NCBI GenBank assembly: GCA_030062745.1
Contig: CP099849.1
Span: 20,793,144 to 20,857,143 of the forward strand
Origin: Capitulum mitella
Taxonomy: Eukaryota; Arthropoda; Thecostraca; Pollicipedomorpha; Pollicipedidae
Length of the DNA: 64,000 nucleotides
Direction of reading: 5' to 3'
This document shows, one piece after another, positions 21,662 to 34,600 of the stretch. Below the pieces are notes generated by a model, which did no database searches, was not told the origin of the DNA, and saw only the letters and a program-made list of their open reading frames with translations. The translations under genes were made by a program, and so were the position numbers. Position 1 is the stretch's first letter; the number at the start of each line of letters is the position of its first letter.

Positions 21662-24600
21662 GGCCTAATAAACCTAAATGGCTTAAAAATGAGTATAACG
21701 GCATGAAAATCACAAGAATTCTCGTGTTCAGAGTTTATGCTACACTCCATGAAACACAGTTACGGTGTGAAATAACTGAAAGGTATGGTTTCTGATAAAT
21801 GTGAATTAATGAATAAGGCCAGCTCCCACGACAAATTTAAGCTTCAAAATTCTTGTGGCCACATGGTGGAGCTGTGCCAGCTGATCCAGGGTGCTCGCAC
21901 ATACAGTAGGAAAACTATGTTGAAAACACAAAATATCAGGCATATTTGGGTAAACAACAAGGCTTTTGTCGGTGAAAATGAGGGCGATTTTAGAGGTAAT
22001 TCTTACAGGAGGCCACAATTTCACAAGTGCATGAGGAAAATGGTGTGACAGTTGGCACTTACGTACTCAGCGACTAATAATGTTAAAATGGGTAAATGGT
22101 GGAACGATCTGCACGGCACTGGCTGATCCAGCTATCACGTAAGAGTTCTTAAATATGCAGTTGTATAATAATAATTCATACACAGTAAAGGGTCGTGCAA
22201 GTTACAAGTTATTATTAATACAAGGTATAGGGTCTTACCGACATCGTTGAACTCCAACATCTTTCAGATGACGAGTGCAGTCCAAAACACGTTTGGGATG
22301 CAAATGAATTCAGACCTTCTCACATTACAAAACATCTATGTTATCTGCGTTCTTTTTAACATCACCTGTGCAAACAGAGTCTTCAATTAAATGCACTTAT
22401 GAACTCAAAAAGCATAGTCTGAATTAAGGTTTTGGTACTTAATTATTGGAAATAAAGGCATATTCCGGATATTAGCAAATGTATCAACCTGATCTGATGA
22501 GGATGCAAGTTTTATTTTAACACAAATTCGCTTCGGGTATGGGTGGAATTAAACGGATATGGAGCTGACTGGATCATGAAAGGTCGCCCCGTATACTTTG
22601 CAGTGCGTCGTCTACTTCATTGATCCTGAACAGCATACCAGTGCCTCATGATAAACATCGAGGAAGGGGAAAGGAAAGGCATGGCAGTGGTGTGTGCACG
22701 TGGCATGCATTCGTATTCACGGGCCCCACGTGACTTAGTCAGCAATCAATATTCCGCCAATGAGTTCCTCACGTTTCATTCCACGTGATTTCAATCGCCT
22801 CGGCCGCGCTGGCTTCGACGTGAATGATTAAGTTGGGCCCGAAACCTACAACTCATTGGCCCGACTCAGGCTGCTAAGGAGATGGCTAGCTTGAGGGCTT
22901 GGATCCTATGCGATTCAATTTGAGGTTCGCTTTACCCGGCGAAAAAGGCTGGATGCATTTGAAAGAAATTTATAGGGAAAGGTTGTGTACTTGTGCGTCC
23001 CACTTGCTGTGCAATTTCTGCAAGCTGTGAAATGCAAGCCCCTGCTCGTGCGCTGTGCGACAGGATCGCTGGACTTCGTTCCGTAACTTCTGGGCAGTTT
23101 CTTTTCGCCTTTTTTAGCGCTCACACCGCGTGACAAATAAAACGAAAACTTCTATAGATCGTGCTTTAAGGGCCTGACAAAGGCTTCTTTATACTGGTAT
23201 TCCAATCAGGCCTAATTTACTCGTGTTGAACTGACAACTGCTAAAATGCAATGTCAAAGTATTCATTCGAACTTCCAAATGGCCATGCCCTTAGATCAGT
23301 TAGGAAGCGTCGATGGGATTTTTTGGGTTCTGTCCAGTCCGATCTTGAATCGGCCATGTGGAGCCACGGAAACGGACCTGAGAGCCCCTCGTGTACAGCA
23401 AAAAAAAAACGTAGCGTTACTTGCATTCTGTCTTTGCTGACGTCGACTGACGCGGCATCAGTCAAGTCAGGGTTGTCGGAAACGATAGGTTTCAAATCGC
23501 CGCGCATGCGCACCATCATTCATTGGTATTCATTGCGGTGCCGTCGAAATCGCCCTGGCAGCGCACTGATCGAATATGTTGCGAGGAATTTCGCTGCATT
23601 TAGGAGCGTGACTTTGAGCTATCGCTGCAATCGAATACTCTAATCGGCCTGTCATGCTGCCTGGGAAAGACTGCGGTCGGCTCGAGCCGTTCCAGCTGTG
23701 GTTGGCGGAGCAGCGTCTGGGGTGAGCGCTCCACTGCCGCGACGGAGGGACGGAACTCTGGAGAGAGGCGCCTGAGGTGACATTTCCGCCGATGTGACGA
23801 AGGGATTGAAGTCGGAGGCGGCCATTAAAGCTGGCTTCCGATGATGTTACCATGGTACAAAGGTCGGAAAAGCGGAGGGAATTGTCAGCAGCATAGTTGC
23901 AACGCGTGTGTCTGACAATAGGGACACTGTGCCCGGCAGTGTGGGTGCAAGGTGGTGTTTGATTACGCCCAGAGATCTGATGGACGCCAACTGTCTTCCA
24001 CGCTTTTCTTTCTTCTCTTGACGACTGTTCCCCTGACAACTAAAAACCAAATATCCGACTCACCCCTCCTGACAACAGTTTAACGCTTGCCTGTTTCACA
24101 AACAGAGTTATTCCGGTAGGTTCGGTGCTCGCTCACGGGCTGCTCGAGAGGCTCTCTTACCGGTTTGGCTGGGCGCTGGCTCGCCGCTGGCAGGTCTTAG
24201 GACCCGCTCGCTGGCCTGGCTCGGGGTTCTCTGGCCTCCTGGGTTCAGGACCCGCCCGCTGGCCGGGTCCCGCTGGCCGGGGCTCGGGGCTGATGTCCGC
24301 TCTGGCTGGCCGTCTGGCTGATATTCGCTCCGTCACGCCACGATGACCGCGCTTTGTCACGCCCAAAAAACAGTCAGCCTCATTCACCGGTAATTAATTA
24401 GCGGACCGTTCGCCTGAAACCCAAACAATTTTACGGAGCTCACAGTTCACATACCCAGGTATCCACTAATCACGGGACTGCTGGGTAGAGATGGACTGAT
24501 GGTCCTTCATTGTTCGCTTACATTGATTATAATCGCTGTGTTCTTGCTGCATGTTAGGCTATTCCAAACAACGTATGTCTTTTCTGAGTATCTGTGTCAC

Positions 24601-24880
24601 CCTTGTGTCCTTGAGACAGATATGGAGTGTTTAGTAAATCTTCATTTGTAGGCACGCGCCATCGGCAGAATTTTTAGCTTTCAGATGCATTCAGTCAAAT
24701 GTGATTTAGCGCTTTGTGCTTAATGCAAATTTGGGTATTGCGTTCGGCGCTTTTCCGCTACCTGGTTATGGAGGATATCAACCTTCTGTATTGCAGGAAA
24801 GGCCGTTTTTCATATGTAAAAACAGGTGACAATATAGGACTCAAGGTCTTGGTGCTACGCCATCTTAAGGAAAAGCCTCT
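21662..24880. other. Gene-poor stretch
   Basis: No supported gene. A GCTGGC/GGACCCGC-rich simple patch at about 24140-24330 includes an imperfect direct repeat (GGACCCGCTCGCTGGCC / GGACCCGCCCGCTGGCC). ORFs at 23251-24039 have no recognisable domains. Confidence 0.45.
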
Positions 24881-24884
24881 CGCT

Positions 24885-24985
24885 CTCTCTAAAGATGGTC
24901 TGGCGCCGAAACGTCGAGTCCTGCATTCATACAAGACGTTTGTTACTTGTAAAAACAAGCTCTCTTGGAATAAAGAAAGTTTCGC
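24885..24985 (+). mobile_element. Possible retroelement 3' tail
   Basis: GGTCTGGCGCCGAAACGTCGA at about 24897-24917 is followed 50-70 bases later by GGAATAAAGAAAGTTTCGC. From memory, a GCCGAAACGTCG motif ahead of AATAAAGAAAGTTT is common at 3' ends of Penelope-like and related retroelements. No reverse transcriptase is present here. Confidence 0.35.
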
Positions 24986-25231
24986 TTGTTCATCATCATG
25001 CCGAAAATCCGGAAGCCTATTAAGATAATGTTTAACATTTTTAGTTGACTCTTTCCCGACCCGATGTCTTAAACTCATTGTTTGATCGCTGTTTATGCAT
25101 TTTCCTTTGTAATGTTTTGGCCGCATTATCACTGCGGTATCCTATGAGTTCGTAAAACCGATATATCACCACCAAATCTACTTCCCAGCAATATTCTAGT
25201 CTGGCCACTGTGTTTTCGTTTTGTTTTGCTT

Positions 25232-25262
25232 TGTCTCTGTTTTTTTTTTTTTTTTTTTTTTT
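25232..25262. repeat. Poly-T tract
   Basis: Homopolymer of more than 20 T, possibly the reverse-oriented poly(A) tail of a retroinsertion. No flanking duplication was identified. Confidence 0.6.
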
Positions 25263-25911
25263 GGTAGTCTTTGGCCTTAAAATGAAAGCATATCGAGCAA
25301 TTTTCGTGTAGTATTCTGGGCGTGGTAGGATCACCGTAGCCGACGCACTTCTAGCCCCGATATACCACCAACACCTGCACCTTTCGGCAATATTCAGGCA
25401 CATCGGTATTACCTTTGTGTGCGAGGGTTGGTGCGTGTGAGCTAAGGACAGGGCAGGGTAGGAGTGGCAGCGATTCAGCCAACACTAAATATGTTTCTGC
25501 TTCTAGCTTTGCTGCAGCCCTGGCATTCGCAGAGCGACTGAAAACTCACATGTAATAGCATACCTCTTTTTGCATGCAGCAGTGCTTTCGTGACTCACCT
25601 TAGTTTCCTCTGGGTGTCTTTTTGTGCATTTTATATAACGTGTGAGTGTAAAAAGTTCCCCTCGCTGCAGCTCTACAGGTTTGCCTATAATTGCGTTTCT
25701 AGATGTAGGGTATACCAACATGTAGAGTTGCATGCATATAATTGCACGGGTTTCCAATGGGAGCATTGTTTCGTCGCGTTGAAATATGCCAATTTTAGGC
25801 TAAATGCTGAGGAAGCAACAAATAGCGTTTTAGTGAACGCAAGGGGGCTGGTTCTTTGAAATAAAATCGGCAAAAACCGTTTACGCATTCACTGGTCGGG
25901 AGGCCTCCTGA

Positions 25912-26296
25912 CAGGGGTGTCATTTTGTATTCTTTTGAGAGGGCCCTGGCCCACCCAATGTTTTTTGGGCCCACCCAATATCTTCTGTCGATTTTAAAGG
26001 TTGATGAGTAATAATAACAAAAAGAAGGGCCACAGTAAAGAGGAAATAGGTGGAAAGTAAAGAATAAGGTCTAAAACAATGTATCTATGTGTGTTTATAT
26101 CTGACATCTATATAAAGCTGTGTACATGGCATTATGGCAATTTTTATGCAATACATGGTAACAATAAAACTATACATTTCCTTTGGTCAAAATAAAGTGG
26201 GCTAAATCAGGTGAGAAATCCACATTTTTGGGGAGGTTAGGTTGTCGGACTCTCGGCTCGGCCCACCCCAATCATTTACAGAAATCGACGACCCTG
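25912..26296 (-). mobile_element. MITE family 1, copy with 7/8 target-site duplication
   Basis: A 385-bp element. It opens with CAGGGGTGTCATTTTG and closes with AAATCGACGACCCTG, inverted termini of consensus CAGGG-GTCGATTT. Flanks are CCTCCTGA (25904-25911) and CCTCCTGG (26297-26304). Diagnostic interior blocks in this reverse orientation are GAGAGGGCC...GGCCCACCCAA, AAAATAAAGTGGGCTAAATC and GGTTAGGTTGTCGG. No coding capacity. Confidence 0.88.
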
Positions 26297-26849
26297 CCTC
26301 CTGGGGTGTATTTGCAGGAGGTGGCTTTATATATTTTGATACAGCGAGTGTGCCAGGACCGAGGGTATGCCTAGTAGCATATGCCGAGAAATAAACGCAG
26401 TGAGCTGACGTTGATCTGGTTGGGTCATTATTCGTACGAAGGTACTTGTATTTGTTCTCGGACTGTTCAGGACCACTGGCACATCACCCTCTCACGCTGG
26501 TTGCCGTGGGCGACTGCGAACTGACGTCCTGACGATGAACAAGTGTGAAAATTTTACTAAAGCTGGACGGCCAAAAAAGGAAGGAAAATGCGAGAATTCA
26601 TACTTGCTTGTTAAAGAGTTGTGAGAGGGGAGGAGTCAACAAAAGCGAAGGAGCCTTACGTGCTGTACGGCAGTTCTCACGTTCTGAAAGTTTGTGAGTC
26701 CCTGTATCATCCGTCGTTCTCCCGGCCATCGAGAACGAAATAGAAGCATTTGGATGGATATCCTGTCCATACTAGACGGAGCAGATTCATGCTTTCTACT
26801 GTGACTTGCGCCGCCAGTGTCCTTCTCTGGTATCGGCACGCACCTGAAC

Positions 26850-27215
26850 GTCAGTGTGCCAACCCAGCCCCGCGGGCAGACTCATGCATATCCCACCCGT
26901 CCTTCGGGGCGTTCTCGCCCGCAAACAAGACGGAGCCGTTTCTCGTGTGGGCCGGCCGGCCGGCGCGGGAGGAGGCCGGCCGGGCATGGTCGGTATGCCC
27001 ACCTGCAGTGGCCGACCGGTCTCTCGGTGCCCCTGAACGCGGCGGCGGCAGCTGTAACTGCGCCGCAGGCGGTACGCGGCGGAGCGGCCCGCCGCCGACG
27101 CCGAGACGGTCCGACAAAATGGCGGCGCTGGGAATCGGGAAACTGGGTGCCAGGTGCACTGTGAAGCGACAGTGGGTTGGGGGCGTGGTATCGCTCTTCC
27201 GTCTGTTCTGAGATG
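26850..27215. promoter_or_regulatory. CpG-rich patch with housekeeping-like ATGGCGGCG
   Basis: GC- and CpG-rich sequence ending in CAAAATGGCGGCGCTGGG (about 27114-27131), a YY1-type word often found at housekeeping starts. A 30-residue reading frame from 27118 is basic and could resemble a mitochondrial presequence, but it stops at about 27210 and no downstream exon could be joined with confidence. I treat it as a possible promoter or first exon, not a gene. Confidence 0.3.
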
Positions 27216-28657
27216 CCTTTTCACTTCTAGTGTTGGTAGTCAAATGGCTGTTCAAAAAGATCAGGATGAAATAGAAGGGTTCCGTGTTCAGCACCTGTGG
27301 TACTCATTTAACCTCCTTTTGCGGAAACTTAGGAATGCCGTGTACCCGAAATGGCATGGTTTTGTGAGGACAGCCAGGAGGTCAAAACAACAGGGTAAAC
27401 GTGATTTCCCCCTTTTGTTATGGCGGGAATGGAACAATGCGAACAGCACGTTTTGATTAACAATCTTTGCATTTTTTCCCCACTTTCACTGGTCATTTAG
27501 CGTGGTATTTAGCGTGGTATGAAAGGCAAATTGATGGTGAATGCCGGGAAAACAATCTTACATTGTTACCAAATATCCGACCTGATAAACAGACAAACAT
27601 GAAGAAATAACAACAGAGTTTTCAAATTAAATGGCGTGATTGTCTAATACGGCATTGGCCTGATGATGTCTTAGGGCATCATCATAAATTGTACATAAAT
27701 GGTCCGAATCATTTAATGTGCTATTTTAGACGTTACTGGAGTTGAAAAGCACAATCCTCATCTTACGCTGACAAGGAGGAAAAATATACATAAAAAGGGT
27801 TCAAAACCAGTCTTCACTGAACGCTTACGCTAGCATCCAATGCTGTTCATTTCATGCTACGGGCGTCTTTTATATTGAAACGCACCTCTTCTTCACTGAA
27901 TATTTTGTTCCCCAGTTCTGTTCGAAATGGTCAACAGAAATAGTAGCAAAGGAACTTTTGTGAAGATGGGGGGGGGGCGAATGTGATTTCTGCCTCGTTT
28001 CTTTTCATGCACCGCCATAGGGTTAATGTTATGTGTTGTCCAAAGCTGGGAGGGGGAATTGCCCTCTCCCCCTTTCCTACACCCCTGTGCACAAGCACTG
28101 AACCCCCGAAACAAAAGAAATGTCGATGATCTTTATATTATTGTTGTCAAAGACATAATCTTGACAAAACCTAGCTTAAGGCGGCTTGGAAAACCTAGCT
28201 TAGATCTAAATTACTAGAATATCTGGCCAACAGCCGACCAGAGGTCTTTACACAAGTGTGCTACACATACCCTCTGGATCACAAGTATGACAGCCAAGAC
28301 AAGACAACTTCCGTCGGTCAGGTTCGTCTTCCATGCGGTCGTCTCCCGAAGGGTAAAAACACGTATAATTCAATAAAACATGCAAATATCGCATACTGAC
28401 AGCAATACAAACAAAGCACCAACTCGCCAAAAGAGCGTAACACTCGCGTGCGTCACCCCAGACAATGCGGCGTCAAAGCTCAAGGTGATGCGTTACTGTA
28501 ATGGCCTCCAACCCTCCATTCCGTGAGCATTTTCACAGAAGACCGGTGCGCAAACACCGTGTGAACGGAGGGTGGGCCGAGGCGGGCACAAAGCATCACT
28601 CCGATCTGATAACACGCAACGGCGGCGAGAGCCCACGCGGGACCTACAAGAACCAGT
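27216..28657. other. Gene-poor stretch downstream of the Zic/odd-paired terminal exon
   Basis: Includes a G-rich palindrome (GGAGGGGGAATTGCCCTCTCCCC, near 28048-28070) ending CACCCCTG, probably a decayed MITE end, and may include the Zic gene's 3' untranslated region just below 28658. No supported gene. Confidence 0.45.
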
Positions 28658-31600
28658 TCAGTAGACGGCCTCCGCCGGCCTGAGGCCCTGGTGCGGGTAC
28701 CCTCCGAAGTACGGGTACTCGGCCCGCTGCGACGCCGGCCCGGCGGCCCATCCCGCCGCCGCGCCCCACTCGGCCAGCCCGGCGCTGGCGAAGCTCACCG
28801 CCTGCGGGCGGACCCCGGCCGGCGGCGAGGCGGCCGGGGCCGCGGCCGCCGGCGAGGTCAGAGCGGCCGGGTCAGAGGTCAGCGAGGCCGGAGGGCTCAG
28901 CGCGGCGCCGCCGCCGGCCGAGGACGAGTCCGAGTCGTAACCGGCAGCCTCCCGGCCGTGCACCTTCAGGTGCTTGCGCAGCGAGCTCGGGTGCGTGTAG
29001 CTCTTGTCGCAGCCGCGCACGCGGCAGCAGTACGGCTTGTCCGTGGTGTGCACGTGCGAGTGCTTCTTGCGGTCGGAGCTGTTGGCGAAGCGGCGCTGGC
29101 AGCCCTCGAACTCGCACACGAACGGCTTCTCGCCTGTAGCAGAGAAGAACGTGCGCGTTAGTTGGTGACGGGGTCGTATATATCGACCATCATAATCGGG
29201 CCATATGTCGACCATCATAACTGCCCTGGTGCTGTCCCCCATTCGCCACTGTATCACAGTGTATGACAACGGCACCCGCAAGAATCTTACCAGGATTCAA
29301 AAGGTGTTGAATTTTGCCGCTTTAGTCATATCTGGGAGTAAGAAATTTAGCTTGTCAGCGGATATCCGACAGGCGCGAGTGTGCTTGGAAGCGAATGGTC
29401 TTCAAATATCACACGCTCGCTCTATTCCACAAAGTTATTTGCACATGGTTCCAGTGTCCATTTCCTCCACTATCCAGACGAGCCGCGAGCCACGAGGAGC
29501 ACCCGTCAGGATGACGGTCTGCGCCTGCCATCAGTCCGAACATAGGTCGGGGACACTGATTCTGTTATCGCGAACAGGGGCGCAGCCAGGGCTTTGTTAA
29601 GGGGATGAGGGGCCGGGACTCAATGTGAACTGAAATCATACGAAAATCGCCTGCTGGGAAGAAAATCTGCGACGGTTTCCACAAAAATGCGGGCCTAAAG
29701 GGGGTCGAGCCCCCGCCCCTCCCCCGGCTGCGCCTGTGATCGCGGACCTCTGCACTGTACAACACGCCGCCAGCTGAGATGTGCATGATGCAGGCGGACC
29801 TCTGCACTGTACAACACGCTGCCAGCTGAGATGTGCATGATGCAGGTCGTCCGTTTTCATCGCGCTCTTAAACGTCTTTTACCTGACGCAAACGACTGAA
29901 CTGTCCTGGTCTGCCCGTGAGTTGGTGTCTTTTACCATATGTTCTTATCATGCGACGTGGGCAAGGAATAGTCACTGCTGTGTGGATTTGCCCAAATAAA
30001 TGGTCTATTGTTTCGCCTAGGAAACGTATAACATCGTGGAATGCGGTGACGCGAAAAAAAACATGGTAAAAGACACTCAAAATCACGGCGGGTGTTCATG
30101 AAAAATCATTGGCGTTGCCAGAAACTATTATGGCACCATTCTATCCATACGTCACCATTGATATAACCTTTAATTACTTGATATTGGCTCTGCATTAACA
30201 ACACCGAAAGCAGGAGCGTTTCCCCTCTTGTCAATACCATTAACGCACCGTGAAAATGTGGAAGCGATAAAAAAAGTTTTCATAAGCCCAAGCAGTCACT
30301 GGTTCTGTCAGTAGCTGTAAACAAAACAAAACCAATGATTCTGCATAGTTAGGCGGTCTATTTACATCACTGTTCCTTTATTCGGAAGCTAGCCATGGTT
30401 AATGCAGGTAACGTGAGAAGCCATAATGAACCATAAATCGGCTTGCAGTTTCGGGATCGGTGGCACTCGCGGCGGCTCCTGCACATCGCTGATTATCCGT
30501 CTCCCCTCTGCAACGGTGCTGCAGCCCAGCGGCCACGCCTCGGGAGCGTTAATGGGCGCCACGAGAACGGGCTAACCGACGAGTGTAGCGAGGGTAGTGT
30601 CGGGTAGCGTAACGCTGCCCTGAACTGATGCTGAGGACAGTTTTGAGCCGCGACGCTAGCGGTCTTCGCGTTCCTTAACAATTCCACGGATCCGAAGCAA
30701 TCACCTCTCGCCGGCAAGGCAAATGCGCTGGCCGGCGGAAGTGGTCGTTCACTGCTGTTTCACAGCGTTATTTGACAGAATGAACAGAGGCGGGATAACG
30801 TGGGCGGTGGTATTTAAACAAATACTGGCGATTATGTTAATTGAACTCTACCCTGCCACGAACAGTAAGCGGAAGCGCAGGAAGTACTAAAAAAAAGTTG
30901 GAGGTGAGTAAAAGGAAAGCTTTTTTAACATTTTTGATTCTCATTCGCATAATACTCACATCATTTCAATTTTTCGATTCAACGTCGTGCACATCACGTA
31001 ATATGTTGGCAATGGTTCGAGTTACTGTCCCAACCGCACGCACCCCTACCTTCCTTCTTACGCCTGTGGCCATCATTTATGTGTACGTAAACAAATCTAA
31101 ACAGTGCGTTAGATAGATCAGCGATTATTTCACGCTTTTTGCGACGCTAGGTGGCTCATTCATTGCGGTAAAAACGGTATTTGTTAAGAGAACCTTCATG
31201 GTCTTGGCGACCACGGACAGGACCAGGCTGGATCTCGCATTCCAGGCACGCGAGGCACGCAAGCGGATATTGGACTCAGACAAAGGCACGCCTCTCGCTG
31301 ACGGCACCCACTCCTTACCAGCCGCCTCGCATGGGGCCGAACAGCCACCGCATCCAGCCGCTTTTTACATTCGAATGCATTCCGGGGTCACTATAACGCG
31401 CGATTTATTTGGAATGCCAGCCGTCTCCAGTGGCCGGCGGGCCGGCGCCAGCATTTAGCGGCCATGATTCAAATGATAGCGCAAAGTTATGGTCTTCATA
31501 AAGCCGGCCGCCTGTGGACGGTAATGTTTCGGCGGTCGCTGCTCCCGGGGAGACGCCCTGCGTCACCACCTGTGGCCGGCCAGGTGTGTCACCAGCCTGT

Positions 31601-34600
31601 CCAGCGGCCGATCTCGCCGGCCGTAGCGGGGCATTTGCATGCAAATGACGCCTTCCGATCGGATTTCCATCAGATGTAAACTCCTGGTGTGAGCAGGCGC
31701 GCCCTTCCATCGCCTGGCGTGGCTGCAGTGGACAGGCGCCATTGGAATTCCTCCGCGACGTCGCCAAGCATACGTTATTTCTTTATCGTCGGGGGTATCG
31801 TGCAGTACCAATGGACAAGTGAACCCAAACCTGTTCTAGGTTAATCATGAAGTATATTTCAGTCATCATGAAGGAAGACGCACTAGATCTGCTTGTCCCA
31901 CGACAGCCTCTGCAAATCATTCTATATTCTGTTCGCAATTTTCGTGGTTCAATTTTTTGTGTACGATGGGGGCACGGGGAACGTATAACATAATGGCAAA
32001 ATTTTGGGTCATTAGATAACAGACATGTTTGGCAGTACTGAAGTATTTAAACCGACCGTGCTTGACATCAGACTTTTTACATCGAATAGTAAAAAGCAAG
32101 GTGCTAAACGAACAATCTGGTTTCTGGGTAGCTTCTTACTCCGCCATTTTTTTTGTTCTATGCACGCGAGCAAATGTCTTTCTTTGAACAAGGGATGAAG
32201 AAAACAAACAATGTCGTTCATGCCAATTTTGATGCATTATGGACCACGGCACGCAATAAAAAATACCTATGCGGTCTCCAACCGTTTTTTGTAGACCATA
32301 AGGCAGGTTGAGCGGCGGCTTTAACAATTTTGGAAAATTGTATCATCAATTTTGAATGTTTACCAAGTTTGTGCCATTGTAATACCAAGTGTTTTATGGA
32401 AAGAAAGGGCCCAAAAATGGCTCCAGCCCTACCAACTTTTAAAGCGTTTCTATCGCACATCCCCGTGTTACACACATACCACTCTTTCACCAAGTTCTCG
32501 CATCAACACTCCCACCCCTCCATCTAATTCCAGGTGGCGAACGCCGTGACTGCCTTCCGTGGGCGCGCGTCCTCTTCGAATCCTTAGTCCTCACTCGGCC
32601 GCATACTTGAGCGTGCGCCGGCCGCCCCCACGCGCGCGCGCCTCTCACACCGTGAGAAGGGTTGGCCGGGCCCGGGCCGGCCCAGGACGCGGCCGGCGGG
32701 GCGTCCGGCACGTGAGCTGGCCGGCGCCGGCTCATACGTCACGGAAAATGCCGACGTCAGGCGGGAATGTGGGCCGGGGGCTGCAGGGGGAGGGCCGGGG
32801 CCGGCCGGGGAGGGCCCGGCTCCATTACCGCTGTTATCAAAACGTTAGCGCACCGGCGCGCGCGCGTCCGCTCGCGCTAATTAGTTCAGGTATTTACGGC
32901 CGGATCCTGATTTGTTTGCGGCCGCGCGGGAGGATGATGGGCTACGCGGGGCACCTGGGCGGGGAGTGGCCACCTGGGCCGGCGGCCTGCGCGGCGCCCG
33001 ATACACCTGTCCGGGCGCGGCCGCGCGGCTCGGCGGCGGACGCGCCGGACGGACACGGCCGCCGTGTCCGGTCGCCCGACAGTCGGCGCAGCGCGCCGCG
33101 CCGCATTCCGGACACCTCTGCAGTATCTCAGACGCCGGCGCTGCCTCATGAATTCGTGCCGCGAGCGGCGCCGGCCGGCCGCAGCTGAATGCACCTCCGC
33201 GGCGCGCATACCGCGCGGTCGTGTCCTCACACGAGAGACCGAGTCAGCTACGCCGTCGTAGGGCTGTTAGAGAGCAGCTGCAGGTTGGGGAAGGGGTGGG
33301 ATTCTCGCCCATTGAAGGGATTCTGAATTAAAGCTCGCTGGAGGGTGGAAGGCATCATGAGCGTCTTCGAAAAAATACGACATTATCATCAAGCCTCATA
33401 TAGAAAAATGGGACTTGCTGTGGACGAAGTTTCCAGAGTCGCACAGTGAATGCAAAATACACGTCCTCATTTTTAATATATAGCAAGAATGACAAACGTC
33501 GTCGGTTGCCACTGTTGAGGACTTCAGCGGCATTAGATGGGCTGTCTTAATTCATAATAAAGAGGAAATCAAATAGCAGCATTATAATGCAAAACAAACC
33601 AGTACATTATCTAACAGTCTTGAACAAATGTACTTTAATCCACTAACACTGAATTTCATTTCCTGATTAGGACGCTCTATCGTTTTGCTTCCCTGGGTGC
33701 TTCTCGTGACCACAATATACAGAGAAATCGTGTATACGAGGCTTTCAGGGGAATACCTACTATTCTTATGTACTCCAGTATATATACCTATATACATATA
33801 TAATGAAGTGTGAGCGTAAAATCTGATCATCAGGCCTTCAACTGAGATCATAAAAGTCATCTGGCTCCCACGTTAAGGTAAGTACAGCCCGGATATGTGG
33901 GATATGCATAAAATAATAATCGCTGAAGGAAATGAGACAAATTTAAATTTTTTGTAGGTACATTATGGTGTTTTATGTCGTTGTAAGTCATTTTGAGGAT
34001 CGGTTTATCACATCTAAGGACTAATTGGTGGCGTAATTCAGCATGCAATCCTCTTGCTTAACATGTGCCACTGCAGCCTCCTTGAATCGTGCAGCCCCGT
34101 AGTCGGCCAAATCGTGCAGCCCCGTAGTCGGCCAGCCATGCAATGGCCGGTCTATATCGGACCAGATCCACACTGCCTGGGCGGCTAGCCCGTGTCTGGC
34201 GCGCGCCGCGTGGGAGCGTCCGGAGCGGACCACCGCGACCGGTCGCGACAGTCCGCTGCATCGCCGCAGGATTACCGTCACGGCCGACGGTGGGTGGTCG
34301 GCCGGCGCGGCCGGCGGCGGACCTGCGGCAGCCCGCCGGAACACCTGCTCCGGCCCGCGCTCGGCGGACGGGCCCGCGGCCGGCCCACTCCGCCACATCA
34401 GCCGACTAATTGGACGGTTTATTGAGCCGCGCCCGGCGGCGGCGCGTGACGGAGTCGGCCGAGCCGTGCGCCGAGCGTTAAGGAGACAGCGGCGGCACTG
34501 CGCGCCGCCCGGCGCGATTTACCGCCGCCCTCTCGACCGCGAGCGGCCCGAGATTGCCTTGTAATCCGGTTACGGGCCGGCCATTGTGCCGGCTGACGCG

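Noticed and set aside
23530..24039. 169-residue ORF on minus
   Set aside because: No domain, no codon bias like the real genes, and overlapping ORFs on the other strand.
27118..27210. Basic 30-residue frame after ATGGCGGCG that could be a mitochondrial presequence
   Set aside because: No downstream exon could be joined and it ends in a stop after 30 codons; kept only as a possible promoter patch.
28691..29161. 156-residue ORF on + over Zic exon 2
   Set aside because: Antisense shadow of fingers 4 and 5.
32559..33188. 209-residue ORF in the Zic intron
   Set aside because: CpG-island ORF of Arg/Pro/Ala composition, with competing ORFs in other frames and no splice context.
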